Source of the DNA: an uncultured Arcanobacterium sp.
GTDB taxonomy: Bacteria > Actinomycetota > Actinomycetes > Actinomycetales > Actinomycetaceae
NCBI GenBank assembly: GCA_958428545.1
Contig: CAUAGM010000003.1
Span: forward strand, 160,363-224,362
Direction: 5' to 3'
Length of the DNA: 64,000 nt
The notes under the pieces are model-generated. The model worked only from the letters and a program-made list of their open reading frames with translations, made no database searches and was not told the DNA's origin. Made by a program: the position numbers and the translations under genes. Each line of letters opens with the position of its first letter. Positions within the stretch are counted from its first letter, which is position 1. Below are positions 1-10,900 of this stretch, piece after piece.

Positions 1-721
1 CAGCAAAAGTAATTGTCTTGTTTCCTGCAGCGAACTGGGCTTTCACAATATCGGTGACGTCTATCTCAAGTGCCGTCGTTTTAGCGGGATCGATAGTCAG
101 TGAATCATTCGTATAATAAACGCCGCTTTTGAGCGTCACTTTTTGGGATTCAGCAATCACAGCATCTTTGCTGGAAAAATCTGGACGCGTTGCCCACGTG
201 GCCGAAGCTGGCGGGCAGCTGGCTGCATTATTCGTGCAGCTGCTCGTACTAACTGCCATCACGTTGATACTATCTGTGGCAGTATCGCTTGGATTGCCTC
301 GGTAGCCAATATACGTGAGCTTCATCTTTGAGCTCGTCGGCACTTTATCGTATTTGCTCAAATCAAACGTAATAAGCCCCATCTTGGCGTCTGTGCTATC
401 AGACGTATCTGCGGAGATAAACCCCTCACCAAACGTTCCATAATCTCCAGAGGGCTTCAACGCTCCCAGATAGGGTTTATTCGCCATCGATTGAGTTTTC
501 TCAGACTGCCATGATTGTAAGGTGGTATCTGCAGAAGAAAAAATATCTTCGGGCGATTCGGAAGCAGTATAGGCAAAATCTGTCGGATTCGATTCTGGCT
601 GCGCGAGCTCTGCAGGATCAGCATAAGCAGCTTGGGTATGCATTAGTGCATATCCCCCAGAAAATCCAAGCGCAACCGAAAGAAGTGCAGCTTGGAAACG
701 TGACGCCATTGTCGTTTTCAT
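1..721 (-). CDS. Secreted DNRLRE/CBM96-like protein, 3' part beyond window
   Basis: The frame is open from an ATG at 721 to base 1, so about 240 residues are visible and the C-terminus is missing. Residues 1-33 form a signal peptide (MKTTMASRF, hydrophobic core, cleavage near AYA-DP). After a Ser/Pro-rich stretch, a beta-rich domain carries GLITFDLSKYDKVP, a LTYIGYRG strand, a Thr/Trp segment (SATWATRPDF) and an EIDVTDIVKAQFAAG segment. That order matches DNRLRE/CBM96 domains, which sit at the N-terminus of large secreted polysaccharide-degrading enzymes. The catalytic part is unseen, so the activity is unknown. The start is supported by AGGGGAAAT just upstream. The neighbours are all surface glycosidases, which suggests the same role. 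The domain call is from pattern recognition. Confidence 0.7.
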   Translation of the reverse strand, partial: MKTTMASRFQAALLSVALGFSGGYALMHTQAAYADPAELAQPESNPTDFAYTASESPEDIFSSADTTLQSWQSEKTQSMANKPYLGALKPSGDYGTFGEGFISADTSDSTDAKMGLITFDLSKYDKVPTSSKMKLTYIGYRGNPSDTATDSINVMAVSTSSCTNNAASCPPASATWATRPDFSSKDAVIAESQKVTLKSGVYYTNDSLTIDPAKTTALEIDVTDIVKAQFAAGNKTITFA

Positions 722-734
722 ATTTCCCCTTTTA

Positions 735-788
735 TTGCTTCATTGCAATGATTTGTGAATCATACATCGAAATTTTTCGAATAGTCTA
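735..788 (-). promoter_or_regulatory. Promoter and two palindromes upstream of the DNRLRE gene
   Basis: Read on the minus strand, a -35-like TAGACT (783-788) and a -10 TATGAT (759-764) are separated by 18 bases. The spacer holds a perfect 14-base palindrome, TCGAAATTTTTCGA on the plus strand (767-780). Closer to the start lies TTGCTTCATTGCAA (735-748), a TTGC-N6-GCAA dyad also found upstream of two other glycosidase genes. Both dyads are operator candidates; the binding proteins are not identified here. Confidence 0.5.
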
Positions 789-866
789 GGAAGAAAGGCT
801 GGTGCCGTAAAATCGATCAGCTTTGCCGCATACAGCATCAGCTTTCTCAACTATTCTTCTTCCCAA

Positions 867-3758
867 CTATTCGTGCTGACGATGTTTCACCAGCAGTACG
901 CCAGCAACCAGCAAAACAAAAGAAATTAATGCAGCCAACCCAGTTTGAGATCCTGTGGACGGCATATGGCGAATAGACGCAGAATTTCCATTCTTCACGC
1001 TTGATGCAGTTGCGTTGTGCAAATCTGCTTCAGGCGTAGGGTTAGGCTCACTTGGTTCACCGGACTCACCAAGATCGGGCTGACCCGGCTGATTAGGGCC
1101 CGTGCCTGAATCGGAAACGCCTGGAGGGCATTCTTCTGATACCTTCACAGCCATATCCGCCGCATTCAGTGCCAACTCAGGTGCACGATTATCAGCGGGG
1201 ATCGTTCCCGAGATACGAAGTGTTCCCTCGGTGACGGCATTTGCTGGAGTGCCAGCGCCGCCAGCGCAGATTGGCTGCGCAAGCGTAGCTTTTACCCGAA
1301 TAATAGAGTTCATCTGCCGCCCAGTGGTTTTTCCTTCATCGCTATAGTTGAATGCTCTTTCCATCGCATAGCTTATATGCATCTGGTGTTCTACGCCCTG
1401 CTTATCTATCAGGGAAGCAGTGAGCGGCAAGCGAGAAGTATCGGCAGCTGTAACGCCTGGCAGAGCTAATAAACCAATATCTGCTGCCTGAGTGCTGCTT
1501 AATGCAGAATTTTTCTCTTGTGCAAGGAAACTATAAGCACCAGCCCACGCTACTGCGTCTACATCGTTTGGCGCACTGAGGCGGAACGTCACCCCACGGT
1601 TAATGAGATCGATACCGCGGGCAGCTAAACGGGAGCGGAAATCATCATAATCTTTAGCACTATTTTGGCTCCACGCCACTTCCGCTAGAGCAAAAGTACG
1701 CGGAAACATCACGAATTGAGCATCATGGTCTGTACGCAGATGCTCTTGCCACAGTGCACTTTCCACGCCAAGCACAGAACTTTCTGCTACCCCAGCTTGC
1801 GCCGTAGGATCCCAGTTGTACCAGTTACTGAGCGTGCATCCTTGCGCACAAGCCCATGTAGGACCCGCCACATCTGAGCCTGGGCGTTGTGGATAATAGG
1901 CATTATTTACAGTGCTCATCAGCACCTTTCCGTTTTTATTTTTTGTAAAAGCGGAAAGCGCGGCAGTTGAGCCAGTCCAGTGCTGCACCACAGATCCTTC
2001 TGCTAAACTATCGGGAGCTTTTGCCAGTGCGTCGTTCCACACAATCGGAGTAAAAGATTCTTGACGTGCTATATCACTCAGCCTGCCAATATAGTTCTTA
2101 TATCCTTCGCCAGCGCCTGTGGATTCATCGCCGCCAATATGGAAATAAGGAAGGGTGACTTCTGCGCGCAGTGCACTATTCGATATGCTCGCCAACGCAT
2201 CACTATGCTGCTTAGCGATATCGGCAATCACATGCCGCATGAAGGTATACGTGGCTTCGGATTTCAGATCGAGAGTGCCAAAGCCGTCTTTCCCGTCAAC
2301 GAATGGAGCAGTAGTTGTTGCTCCAGCTGGCGGCTTCGGGCTGGCACCTGCAGTATTAAGCTCTGGGATAGCGTGCAGTACAGAATTCGTATGCCCAGGC
2401 CCATCAACTTCAGTGATCACTGCAATACCTCGGCTCGCAGCATAGCGAATAATATCTGCATAATCGGCTTTAGTGTAGTACCCAGTACGCCCTGCTTCGG
2501 GAGCCATGTGAGAACTGCCTGCCATATAAGAGGTAAGGCTTGATTTCTTAATAAGCTGCTCATAATCAATTGAATCGCCAGCTTCTTTTCCGTCATTGGA
2601 TATTTCTAAGCGCCACCCTTGATCTTCTGAAATATGCATATGCAGCACATTGAGCTTCGACGTGCTCATTAAATCAACATATTTTTTAATTTCATCAACT
2701 GGAATAAAAGAACGGCAGGGATCGAGCATCACTCCACGCCACGCATACCGCGGAGCATCAATAACTCTTACTTGAGGCACAGCAGCTGGCTCAGCTACCT
2801 GAGCTTGTGCAGAAGCCCAAGGACCGATGAGCTGAATCAGCGACTGCACAGCCCATATTGCCCCGCGCACACGTGACGCAGTAATAGTGATGTTTTTATC
2901 GGTGACGACGAGTTGATAAGATTCGTTTGCTTGCCCTCTAGGCGCTTTGAAATGAGGGTCAAGATCTATATGTATTGCGCAATCGCCGCGTGCAGGAAGT
3001 GCAAGATCATACGATTTTTCCAACGTCTCGCGCAAAATATCTAATGCTGGTTCGAGATCTTTCGAACTTAAAGAGATGCATGTATCTGATGTAAAAACGA
3101 AAGGATCCGCATTTTTGCTAATGTCTGCACTCAACGGCTTTGGCGTAATACTAGTAGCATCATTGGTAAGCGGCCGCCCGATCATTTCTCCATGTACTGC
3201 CAATTCCCACAGCGAGAGAGAAAAGTTTTGACTTTTCTTAGTTGCGGTCAAACGAAGATAATGTGCAGTGACGGGATTGTGCAGTGTTGTCGTCACTTTT
3301 TCCGTCTGCTTAGTAGCTTTTAAGCCATCTGCGATTTTTTGCCACGATACGCCATCTTCCGAAACTTCAAGATAGTACGAGGTTGCAAATGTATTTCCCC
3401 ATTCAGCCGTCACGGAATCAATGCGAACTTCAGCAGGAAATTCATATTGAATCCACCAAGGCCCATTCCCGCTATTGGCACTCCAGCGTGAAGCATCGGC
3501 AGCATTATGAATAGCAGGAGGCACAGCATGCCCATTTGCTGCGCGATCAGCGGGTGCCCATACGCCGTCTGCTGCATGTGCAGGAGCAAATTTTCCCGCA
3601 ACTTCTTGCCCGCTTGCCGTAACGGTAGCCTTTAATGCAAGATTTTCAGATTCCTCTGCAGCAGCAGGAATCGCCGTTAGTGCGCTCAAACTGAGCAGTG
3701 TGAGAACGCTCGTAAGAGTTGCTGCCAGCATACGCTTATATGCAGATATTATCCCCAT
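867..3758 (-). CDS. Surface-anchored GH20 beta-N-acetylhexosaminidase
   Basis: 963 residues. A signal peptide (1-34, ends AIPAAA) is followed by an F5/8 type C (CBM32-like) sugar-binding domain at about 38-190, a GH20b domain at 200-325 and the GH20 barrel at about 335-700. The catalytic pair is visible as HIGGDES with D544-E545, and HMHISEDQGWR (373-383) is the usual GH20 strand. The enzyme should release terminal beta-linked GlcNAc or GalNAc from host glycans. The C-terminus has a Pro/Glu-rich spacer, the sorting motif MPSTG, a membrane segment and the tail KHRQHE, so sortase should attach it to the wall. The M in place of L in LPXTG is a variant. The start fits GGGGGAAAAG upstream. It is the last of a minus-strand series, with a hairpin after the preceding gene. 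Confidence 0.93.
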   Translation of the reverse strand: MGIISAYKRMLAATLTSVLTLLSLSALTAIPAAAEESENLALKATVTASGQEVAGKFAPAHAADGVWAPADRAANGHAVPPAIHNAADASRWSANSGNGPWWIQYEFPAEVRIDSVTAEWGNTFATSYYLEVSEDGVSWQKIADGLKATKQTEKVTTTLHNPVTAHYLRLTATKKSQNFSLSLWELAVHGEMIGRPLTNDATSITPKPLSADISKNADPFVFTSDTCISLSSKDLEPALDILRETLEKSYDLALPARGDCAIHIDLDPHFKAPRGQANESYQLVVTDKNITITASRVRGAIWAVQSLIQLIGPWASAQAQVAEPAAVPQVRVIDAPRYAWRGVMLDPCRSFIPVDEIKKYVDLMSTSKLNVLHMHISEDQGWRLEISNDGKEAGDSIDYEQLIKKSSLTSYMAGSSHMAPEAGRTGYYTKADYADIIRYAASRGIAVITEVDGPGHTNSVLHAIPELNTAGASPKPPAGATTTAPFVDGKDGFGTLDLKSEATYTFMRHVIADIAKQHSDALASISNSALRAEVTLPYFHIGGDESTGAGEGYKNYIGRLSDIARQESFTPIVWNDALAKAPDSLAEGSVVQHWTGSTAALSAFTKNKNGKVLMSTVNNAYYPQRPGSDVAGPTWACAQGCTLSNWYNWDPTAQAGVAESSVLGVESALWQEHLRTDHDAQFVMFPRTFALAEVAWSQNSAKDYDDFRSRLAARGIDLINRGVTFRLSAPNDVDAVAWAGAYSFLAQEKNSALSSTQAADIGLLALPGVTAADTSRLPLTASLIDKQGVEHQMHISYAMERAFNYSDEGKTTGRQMNSIIRVKATLAQPICAGGAGTPANAVTEGTLRISGTIPADNRAPELALNAADMAVKVSEECPPGVSDSGTGPNQPGQPDLGESGEPSEPNPTPEADLHNATASSVKNGNSASIRHMPSTGSQTGLAALISFVLLVAGVLLVKHRQHE

Positions 3759-3834
3759 TAATCTTTTCCCCCGTCTCGTGCACCTTACGTCACATTCACG
3801 AAGATGCAGAGCTTGTATATTGCGCTTAGGTTGA

Positions 3835-3875
3835 AGCTGGTGCTGCGCATAAGCGTTGCAGACGCAACACCAGCT
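3835..3875 (-). terminator. Hairpin terminator after the GH84 gene
   Basis: AGCTGGTGCTGCGC (3835-3848) pairs with GCAACACCAGCT (3864-3875), with one bulge, directly 3' of the GH84 stop on the minus strand. A clean U-run is missing, so efficiency is uncertain. Confidence 0.55.
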
Positions 3876-3882
3876 ATATCAT

Positions 3883-6800
3883 CTATTTTTGCCAGCTCCG
3901 ACGGCTTGCTAAGAAAGCGCCTCCAGCAAGCAAAGCAAAGGATGCTAGCACAGCCCATACCATATCTGAGCCTGTGGGCGGAGTGCTCCTCATAGAAGCA
4001 GGCACCGATCCCACCGCACTATTGCTACCTGGGGTGATCGGCTGTTGAGGTTTAGTATCTGGCTGTGTAGTTCCTGGATTCACAGTGCCAGGATGCTCAG
4101 GATTCGCTTCAGTAATGAGCAGACCTTTTACAGCAGTACGAAGTTCAGCAAGTGCTGCATTCACTTCTTCTTGAGAGGCGCTCCCATCTGCAACAACTTT
4201 CTGTGCTTTCTTCAGCGTATTAGTTACAGCAGTCCAAGATTGCTCCGTATAGTTGGCAGGCGTGAGCATGTCTATGCTCTTGATTGTTTGTTTAAGAAGA
4301 GTGAAATCAGTGCTTTTCTCAACAGGAACTTCTGGTTTCGGTTCTTCAGGCGTACTTCCACTGCCGTCTTTCAAACCTTTGATTGCACTATCAAGAAATG
4401 CCGTTGCTTCATCAACCTCAGCTTGAGTGGCTGCAACATTGTTGAAGACGTCACGCGCAGAAGTCAATGCACCTTTCAAAACTTGCCAAGAAAACACAGT
4501 GTAATCACTCTCGTTTTTCTTGTCTGCAAGATCAATCGCTTGTGCTAATGCATCTTTATTAGCCAAATCTTTTGCTGCCACGGCTGAAAGTTCAAATACT
4601 TTCCACCACTTTTCAGACTTTTCACCATTGACGACGCGAATAGCTTTCACACTGCGCGATTGAGGCAAAATCAGATTTTGCACTTTTGCACCGTTCACGT
4701 CTGCGACTTTCTCCCAGTTGTTGCCATCAGCAGATACCTGAATCTCGCCTTTCGTGATTTTATCGCCGCCGTCTTGAGCGAAAACGATAGCGCCAGCTTC
4801 AATTGGCTGAGAATACGTCACAGTGATTGACGATCCGATTTGAGGCACAGCATTCGTCCACACAAATCCACCTGTAGTTTGGGAGTCCGTGAGTGCATCA
4901 TCATTCGATCCCTGATAGCGCCCAAGTCCTTGAGAAAGAGCAACTGTGGAGGAAATAGCCTCTGACGTATCTCCTGTGTCAGCTGGGCGTGCATAAAGCT
5001 CTGCTATCTTCCACCAACCTGCTGTGCGCTCAGTATTGCGGATTCGAATCGCTTTTGCCTGCACTGGCGTATCAAGGGTTTTATCCAAGGATTCGCCGTT
5101 CTTAATTTCCGCCAGCTGAGTCCAGTTATTCGTGCCATCCGCACTATATTCAATCACACCTTTCGTGATTTTATCGCCGCTGGATTGCGTGAAGACAATA
5201 CGTTTCATTTCGAAAGATTCTGGATACGTCACCGTGACGTTCGCATCGGCAGGCGTCATATCCTTGATCGTATTGTAGTCGGGAGTAGACGGATCAAGCT
5301 TTGGTTTCGTCCAAAGAATCGAGTTTGAATCGCCATCCGAAGCGTTCGATAGAGAGCCTTGGTAAACAGCTAGATTATCAGAAATAGAAACTGTACCCTG
5401 CGGAAGGCTTGGAAGATTCTCTGGGTTCACAGAAATCTCTTTTACCTGCAGCCATGCATCGCGCGCATTGTCTGCAGTAGCGATTAAGCGCAGTCCTCTA
5501 ATAGCGTGAAGATTGAGATCTTTATACAGCATTGGTGACGTTGTCGCCTCGGCGGCACCAGGGACTTCTTGCCACGTATTGCCATCTTTGGTGTATTGCA
5601 GCTGCCCGTGATCGAAGTAATCTTTACCGCTCGCAGCTCCGAGCACGAACTTCACACTATTGGCATCAAAAGGCTTCGTATCAACTACCCCAACATACGT
5701 ACCTTTAGAAATTTTATTCGGACTCTTATAGATGACGCCAGTAGTTTCATTGCCATCAAGCACAGCAGATACATTTCCTTCTGGTGTATCTGTGCGGCTC
5801 GTAATAAAACGCCTGAAGGATGCATTTGGATTAATAGCGACTGCTGCTTTGGCTTTCAAATCATTGGCGAGCGCTTGAAGCGTAGGAGTGAGATACGCTT
5901 TGCCCACTTTTGCATATTGGGTTTCATTCACATAGTTGAAACCGTGATTCTTATAGCTTGCCATCAGGGCATTTCCTGCCTGATAGTTATTGAGAAGATC
6001 GTCATTTTTTCCAGCCAGATAGGCATCATAGGCATCAAAATAATAGGTAGCTGCCTTGATTAAATCATCAAAAGCATCAAGCCACGGCTTCATTTGCTCT
6101 GCCATTGCTGGCGTTCCTGCATTCGCTCGGAATGTATCTACAGCTGGCTGAATATCGGTATAAACTTTCCTCGCTTGAGCTACTTGCTCACTGCTCAGAT
6201 CGCCAGCATTCAAAGTGCTTTGCACAGCAAGAAGCGTATCTTTCACTGCCGCAGATTCACGAGCCTCCCACGTAACTCCGCCGCCATACATACGCCGTAA
6301 GTGCTCTGAGATAGTGCGCAGCGCGTTAGAAGCCTCGTTAGCACGTGGAGAATTGTGGTTAATATAAGAGAAAGAATCCTGCCAAACCTTATCTGCATGA
6401 TCTAAAGAATCCCAAAGGTTCCAGGTGAAATCGGCGTTCATGAAAATCGCCTGCTTGCTTGGTTCAGACTGCTGCATCGGGTTCATCACCAAGCCCTCAA
6501 GATCTCCTGGCTGCACGTCTGTGCCTAAGAAGTTTTCATAATTTGCCATATGCAAAGCATCTTTATCGTTATCCGAGCAGGGAAAATTCATCCACATAAA
6601 TGTCGGACGTCCAGAATTATTTTTAAACGATTGGAAGAAAGAATGGGTAGCTTTCCCCCATACTCGACCGCCTGTATTGATCACCTGAACTGTCTGAGGA
6701 AGATCTCGATACCATGATTCACCATTTCCCATATAGTTCACAGGGCAAAACACAATCGTATCTTTAAGCCCTGGATATTTAAGAGAACCATCGCCATTCG

Positions 6801-7827
6801 TCTGCTTTTGCAGATCTTGCACCCATGCTGTCATATCTTTCATAAGGCGCGTATAAAGCGAAGAGCCTTGATTATGAGCATCATCGGCAAGAATTGCTAT
6901 TTGCCGCACGCCATTATCAATCACTTGCAAGAATTTAGCTTTGACGATTGCAAGGCTTTCATCATAATTTGCGTTTGTGATGGGATTATTCATGAAAGGA
7001 TGCAGTGCATAAATAAAACGAGTCTTACTTCTATTTCCAGCTTCTGCAAGCGGAGCAATTTTATTACGCAGCTCCTCATCCGTATAAAGCTCACGCCACT
7101 TTGCATTATGCTTCGGATCGTCTTTAGGCGCATAGAAATATGAGTTAAGTTTGTGATAGCCACCCCAAGTCATCAAATCAATACGATTCTGAGTGCTCCA
7201 AGGATTGCCATAATAGCCTTCAATAAAACCACGATTTCGCACATCTGCATAGTCTGCAATCGTCAGCTCACGCACCTGCGAGCCAGTAACCTGCTGGAAA
7301 ATACGGTACAAGCTGGTAAGACCATAAAATGCGCAATCAGTATCCTTACCAAGCACGATAATCTCGGAACGAGCACCGTTTTTCCCTGGAAGAACGGCAA
7401 GCAGATATGAATCAATATGATCAAAAAGCGTAGCGTCGTACTTAATCTTGCCCTGAGCAACGAGATCTGCCACGTGTTTATCTACAACGTCATTCGAGCC
7501 TTTGATCCCAACAAGCACAGAAAGCCCCGAACCGCTCGGAATGGATTCTTTCCCCTTCCAGGTAATTCCTGGAATTGCTTGCATCGAAAGTACATCATCT
7601 AAGCGAGTTTCAGTATCGGTATCTATCCCTTTCTCTACTACAAGATCCGCTTTTCCTAAATGTAGTGATCCATCGCCATAAGTTATGCTGTGAGGTGTTG
7701 GATAAATCTGGTATTCGTTTTCTGCCGCGTGTACGGGCGCAGCTCCCACAGGAGCAATCACCGATCCAAGAGCGAAAGCGGCAAGGCATGCCAATGCTCG
7801 GACCCTGATTTTCTGTAGCTTTTTCAT
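3883..7827 (-). CDS. Surface GH84 beta-N-acetylglucosaminidase (NagH/NagJ type) with FIVAR repeats
   Basis: 1314 residues. A signal peptide (1-34) precedes the GH84 N-terminal domain and the barrel starting at RGFIEGYYGNPWS (199-211). ILADDAHNQG places the catalytic Asp pair at D315-D316, as in bacterial O-GlcNAcase/hyaluronidase family enzymes. The helical domain follows to about 660, then about three F5/8 type C modules (roughly 670-1095) and two FIVAR modules (about 1100-1230). The tail has the sorting motif TPPTG, a hydrophobic segment and ASRRSWQK. Family members remove beta-linked GlcNAc from mucins and glycoproteins. Upstream lies the TTGC-N6-GCAA dyad and a good AAGGGGAAATA ribosome binding site. 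Module borders are estimates. Confidence 0.93.
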   Translation of the reverse strand: MKKLQKIRVRALACLAAFALGSVIAPVGAAPVHAAENEYQIYPTPHSITYGDGSLHLGKADLVVEKGIDTDTETRLDDVLSMQAIPGITWKGKESIPSGSGLSVLVGIKGSNDVVDKHVADLVAQGKIKYDATLFDHIDSYLLAVLPGKNGARSEIIVLGKDTDCAFYGLTSLYRIFQQVTGSQVRELTIADYADVRNRGFIEGYYGNPWSTQNRIDLMTWGGYHKLNSYFYAPKDDPKHNAKWRELYTDEELRNKIAPLAEAGNRSKTRFIYALHPFMNNPITNANYDESLAIVKAKFLQVIDNGVRQIAILADDAHNQGSSLYTRLMKDMTAWVQDLQKQTNGDGSLKYPGLKDTIVFCPVNYMGNGESWYRDLPQTVQVINTGGRVWGKATHSFFQSFKNNSGRPTFMWMNFPCSDNDKDALHMANYENFLGTDVQPGDLEGLVMNPMQQSEPSKQAIFMNADFTWNLWDSLDHADKVWQDSFSYINHNSPRANEASNALRTISEHLRRMYGGGVTWEARESAAVKDTLLAVQSTLNAGDLSSEQVAQARKVYTDIQPAVDTFRANAGTPAMAEQMKPWLDAFDDLIKAATYYFDAYDAYLAGKNDDLLNNYQAGNALMASYKNHGFNYVNETQYAKVGKAYLTPTLQALANDLKAKAAVAINPNASFRRFITSRTDTPEGNVSAVLDGNETTGVIYKSPNKISKGTYVGVVDTKPFDANSVKFVLGAASGKDYFDHGQLQYTKDGNTWQEVPGAAEATTSPMLYKDLNLHAIRGLRLIATADNARDAWLQVKEISVNPENLPSLPQGTVSISDNLAVYQGSLSNASDGDSNSILWTKPKLDPSTPDYNTIKDMTPADANVTVTYPESFEMKRIVFTQSSGDKITKGVIEYSADGTNNWTQLAEIKNGESLDKTLDTPVQAKAIRIRNTERTAGWWKIAELYARPADTGDTSEAISSTVALSQGLGRYQGSNDDALTDSQTTGGFVWTNAVPQIGSSITVTYSQPIEAGAIVFAQDGGDKITKGEIQVSADGNNWEKVADVNGAKVQNLILPQSRSVKAIRVVNGEKSEKWWKVFELSAVAAKDLANKDALAQAIDLADKKNESDYTVFSWQVLKGALTSARDVFNNVAATQAEVDEATAFLDSAIKGLKDGSGSTPEEPKPEVPVEKSTDFTLLKQTIKSIDMLTPANYTEQSWTAVTNTLKKAQKVVADGSASQEEVNAALAELRTAVKGLLITEANPEHPGTVNPGTTQPDTKPQQPITPGSNSAVGSVPASMRSTPPTGSDMVWAVLASFALLAGGAFLASRRSWQK

Positions 7828-7839
7828 TATTTCCCCTTA

Positions 7840-7853
7840 TTGCTTCTTTGCAA
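7840..7853 (-). promoter_or_regulatory. TTGC-N6-GCAA dyad upstream of GH84
   Basis: TTGCTTCTTTGCAA lies 13 bases before the GH84 start codon and is the same motif as at 735-748 and 21969-21982. It overlaps the likely 5' UTR, so it could be an operator or an RNA-level element. Confidence 0.45.
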
Positions 7854-7893
7854 ATAATTCGTCTAAAACCTATGCGATGCCACAGCATCTATT

Positions 7894-7939
7894 GAGCAGA
7901 GGTTGGCGCGCCACACAGATAGCGCACCAACCTTTGCTC
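7894..7939 (-). terminator. Hairpin terminator after GH101
   Basis: GAGCAGAGGTTGG pairs with CCAACCTTTGCTC (one mismatch) across an AT/GC loop, immediately downstream of the GH101 stop codon on the minus strand. Confidence 0.6.
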
Positions 7940-7940
7940 G

Positions 7941-10900
7941 TCACTCATATCTTCTGCGGCAGACCATCAGTGCACCGCAGCTCAACAACGCACATGCCAG
8001 AAGTACAGCCCACGCAGCCTTTGCACCAGTAGGTGGAATTGCAGGGTGAGCAGCGCTCCCCATATTTCTGGGTTGAGCAGAATCTCCGCTTGTTTTGCCG
8101 TCACTGTCGCTACCCGGCGCAGATTCCTCTCCAGGATTAGGATTCTCACCTGGGCTAGGATCCCCACCAGGCACAGGTGCTGATGGTTGAGTGAGCTGCA
8201 GTCTAAACGCGCTTGTTAAAACGGTATCTCCTTGTGTGAAGTTCACGTGTACGTCGCCGTCAAAAGCAGCATCTGCCGATCCTTCAATCGCATTAGTTTC
8301 TGGGTTGTAAGCAAAGCCTTCCGGCGCTCCCGATAGGCTCACCGTATACGGCATCAAGGTATCAATACCTGAGATTCCCACAGGAATAGACAGCGCACCA
8401 GAGCCAACTTCCGCTTTCGTATCCTTCACCTGAAGTGCAGGCTTACCGCAGATCACGCGCGCATTCGCCCAATCAGCATGATCGTTTCCATTCGAGCCGT
8501 TTGCGTTGCCTACCTGCAGCTGCAGCTTCTTCACACCCGTAATATCAATATCGATGCTCTGGGTGCCGCTAGCTTTGCTTACCGTTTCAGATTCGTATTT
8601 CGTCTGCCCATCGCCAAGCACTTTGAAGGTCACATTTCCGTTTGGCTGCGTATCGTTTACGCCCACAATTGCACGCATGATTGTGCACTGCTTATCGGTA
8701 AGATCAAAAGTGATATTAGCCATGCTAGAACCACCCATTGAGTGCATACCTATACCTTTGGCGTATTCTGTGCCTCCAAGAGTGATCGGCGTGCCGTCAT
8801 TGCGCCCTTGTTCGCCATTTTCCTGATCGCGCTCCACAGGTCCCCAACCATTTTCTTCATCTGCCCATGGAAGATCAGAAAGGAAGTTCATGCCTGGGCG
8901 TACGCTGCGCACCACCTTTACCTGTGTAGTTGTTTTCACAGAACGCGTCACGCCGTCATTATCCACATCGTAATTCACTGTGTACGTCAGTACGCCATCG
9001 CCTGCTCCAACTGGAACATCAATATTCCATTGCTGGGAAATGTGTTCGTCGATGCTCGCCGGATCGCCTTTCTTCGTGATATCCCACCCCTCAGGTCCAG
9101 TGAGGCTCGTGACGATATTCGTTGGAGTTCCTTCTTCAAAGAAGTCTGTCGTGGTCGTCACTGTAGTGCTCTCACCTTCAGATACAGGCGATTGCGCAGC
9201 GCTTATTTCTGGATCGGCATTGCCTGGAAGAGATTTCGGATTCTCATCGAGAAGCTCCACACGGAAATTATCGATTGTGAGATCAGAGCCAGCGCTACCG
9301 CCTACTTTATTGATCCCAATCCAATAATTTCCAGAGGTGCCAGTTGTGAACTCCAGCGATATAGTCTGCGTTCCTTTACCATCAACGCCTGTACCGCGCA
9401 CTTGTGGAATTGATAGTGTCTGTACTTCACTGGAAGCAATCCCCGAATCCGTCAGTCGGTCTCGCCCGAGCACAAACGCATACTCCCCTGCATAGGCGTT
9501 CTGATAATCCATTGACACACGGTACGTCTTGCCAGAATCAAACGGCACTGACGCTTGTGTGGTGCGCAAAATCAGCCCTCCGTTTTCTTCATGGGCAAGC
9601 AGGCTCCATTTTCCATCGAGTACGTTATCGGTAAGTTTTCCTTTTTCGACTACTTGCCCGGCAGCATTTTTGCCATACCAGCCAGCATTAGAATACGGAG
9701 GATGATTTTCGGCCATCTGCGTGCGTGCATCGCCGCCGACTTCTGCTTTGCCTGTCACGAATGGCCAGTAGCCAGTATCAACGCTTTCAAAATCGTCAAA
9801 GAAAATCGTTTTCTCTGTGCGGGCTTTATCTTCTGGCACACTGTATTTCACTACGCGAAGATCATCAATGAGCACAGCAGCCTCGCCTTCACCAGCACTC
9901 ACTTTGAAGGTTACGCCCGCTCCATCTGTATGGAATGTGACGCGCACGCGTTGGAAATAGGTGCGAAGCTTCTCGTCGGAAGCAGTCGCATTGATAGCTG
10001 TGCTCATCGTGATTGAACTTGTTGGCACTCCTTGAATGCTTCTCTGATTGCCAATAGCTTTAGCGTCTCCGCTCACAGATACGCTCACTGGGCGCTCTTT
10101 TCCTGGTTCGATTTCGACCCATGCCCACATAGAATAATCACCTTTAGGCAGAGATATGTGCTGAGCTAAAGAAGCAGCGCCAGATCCTAATTTAGCCACT
10201 CGCCCAAGATTGCGCCCACCATTTGCAGAGTAATTTTTATCCACTGAAACGTTACCTGTTGTGGTGTATCCTTCAGCTTTCAGATCGCCAGAGTAAAACC
10301 CTGGATCAGAAATATGGCTGCCTTCACCCCACTGAGGATCCGCAGTTTGCACAGCTGTATTCGGATACAATACGTACGCAGTATTAGCCTTAACGCTCGC
10401 AGGAAGAGTCACAGCTCCGCCATTGTTTGCCACAGCTACGCCGTTTGCGCGCCCTGTATCTGTGAGTTCATAGAGCGTAAAGTTCGACACTTGAGCAAAT
10501 GCAGGTGTGAGCTGCCATGTGCTCGCTCCCCCAGCAGGATTATAGTGATACATCTTCGTACCGCCTGCTTTACTATCGCCTACGCCTTTTGCGTCATTCC
10601 ACGGCAGCAGATATTTTCCTTCGGTGTATACGGATTTTCCGCCATACGTGATAGTGCGATCTGTGCCTAAATCTGTGCCTGTAATGCTGGTGCGTGACGA
10701 TACTACTTCAGTGCCGTTCTTAAATGCTGCTTTATCGCCGAGTTTATAAGAGAGCAGATCAGACTGCTGCAAAAACTTCGTTGGCAAGTTTCTTTGCCAA
10801 ACGTTATTGATAAAGTTATTGTAGTCGGTCTGCCCTGTCCAGCCTTCAAATTCTTTGGTATTTGCATTGCCGAGCAGTGGATCCGGATTCCACGTATCGC

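Noticed and set aside
2061..2543. Long plus-strand frame opposite the GH20 gene
   Set aside because: It lies inside a well-supported gene, has no ribosome binding site and no recognisable domain.
8742..9413. 223-codon plus-strand frame within GH101
   Set aside because: Antisense of a conserved coding region with no sensible composition; treated as chance.
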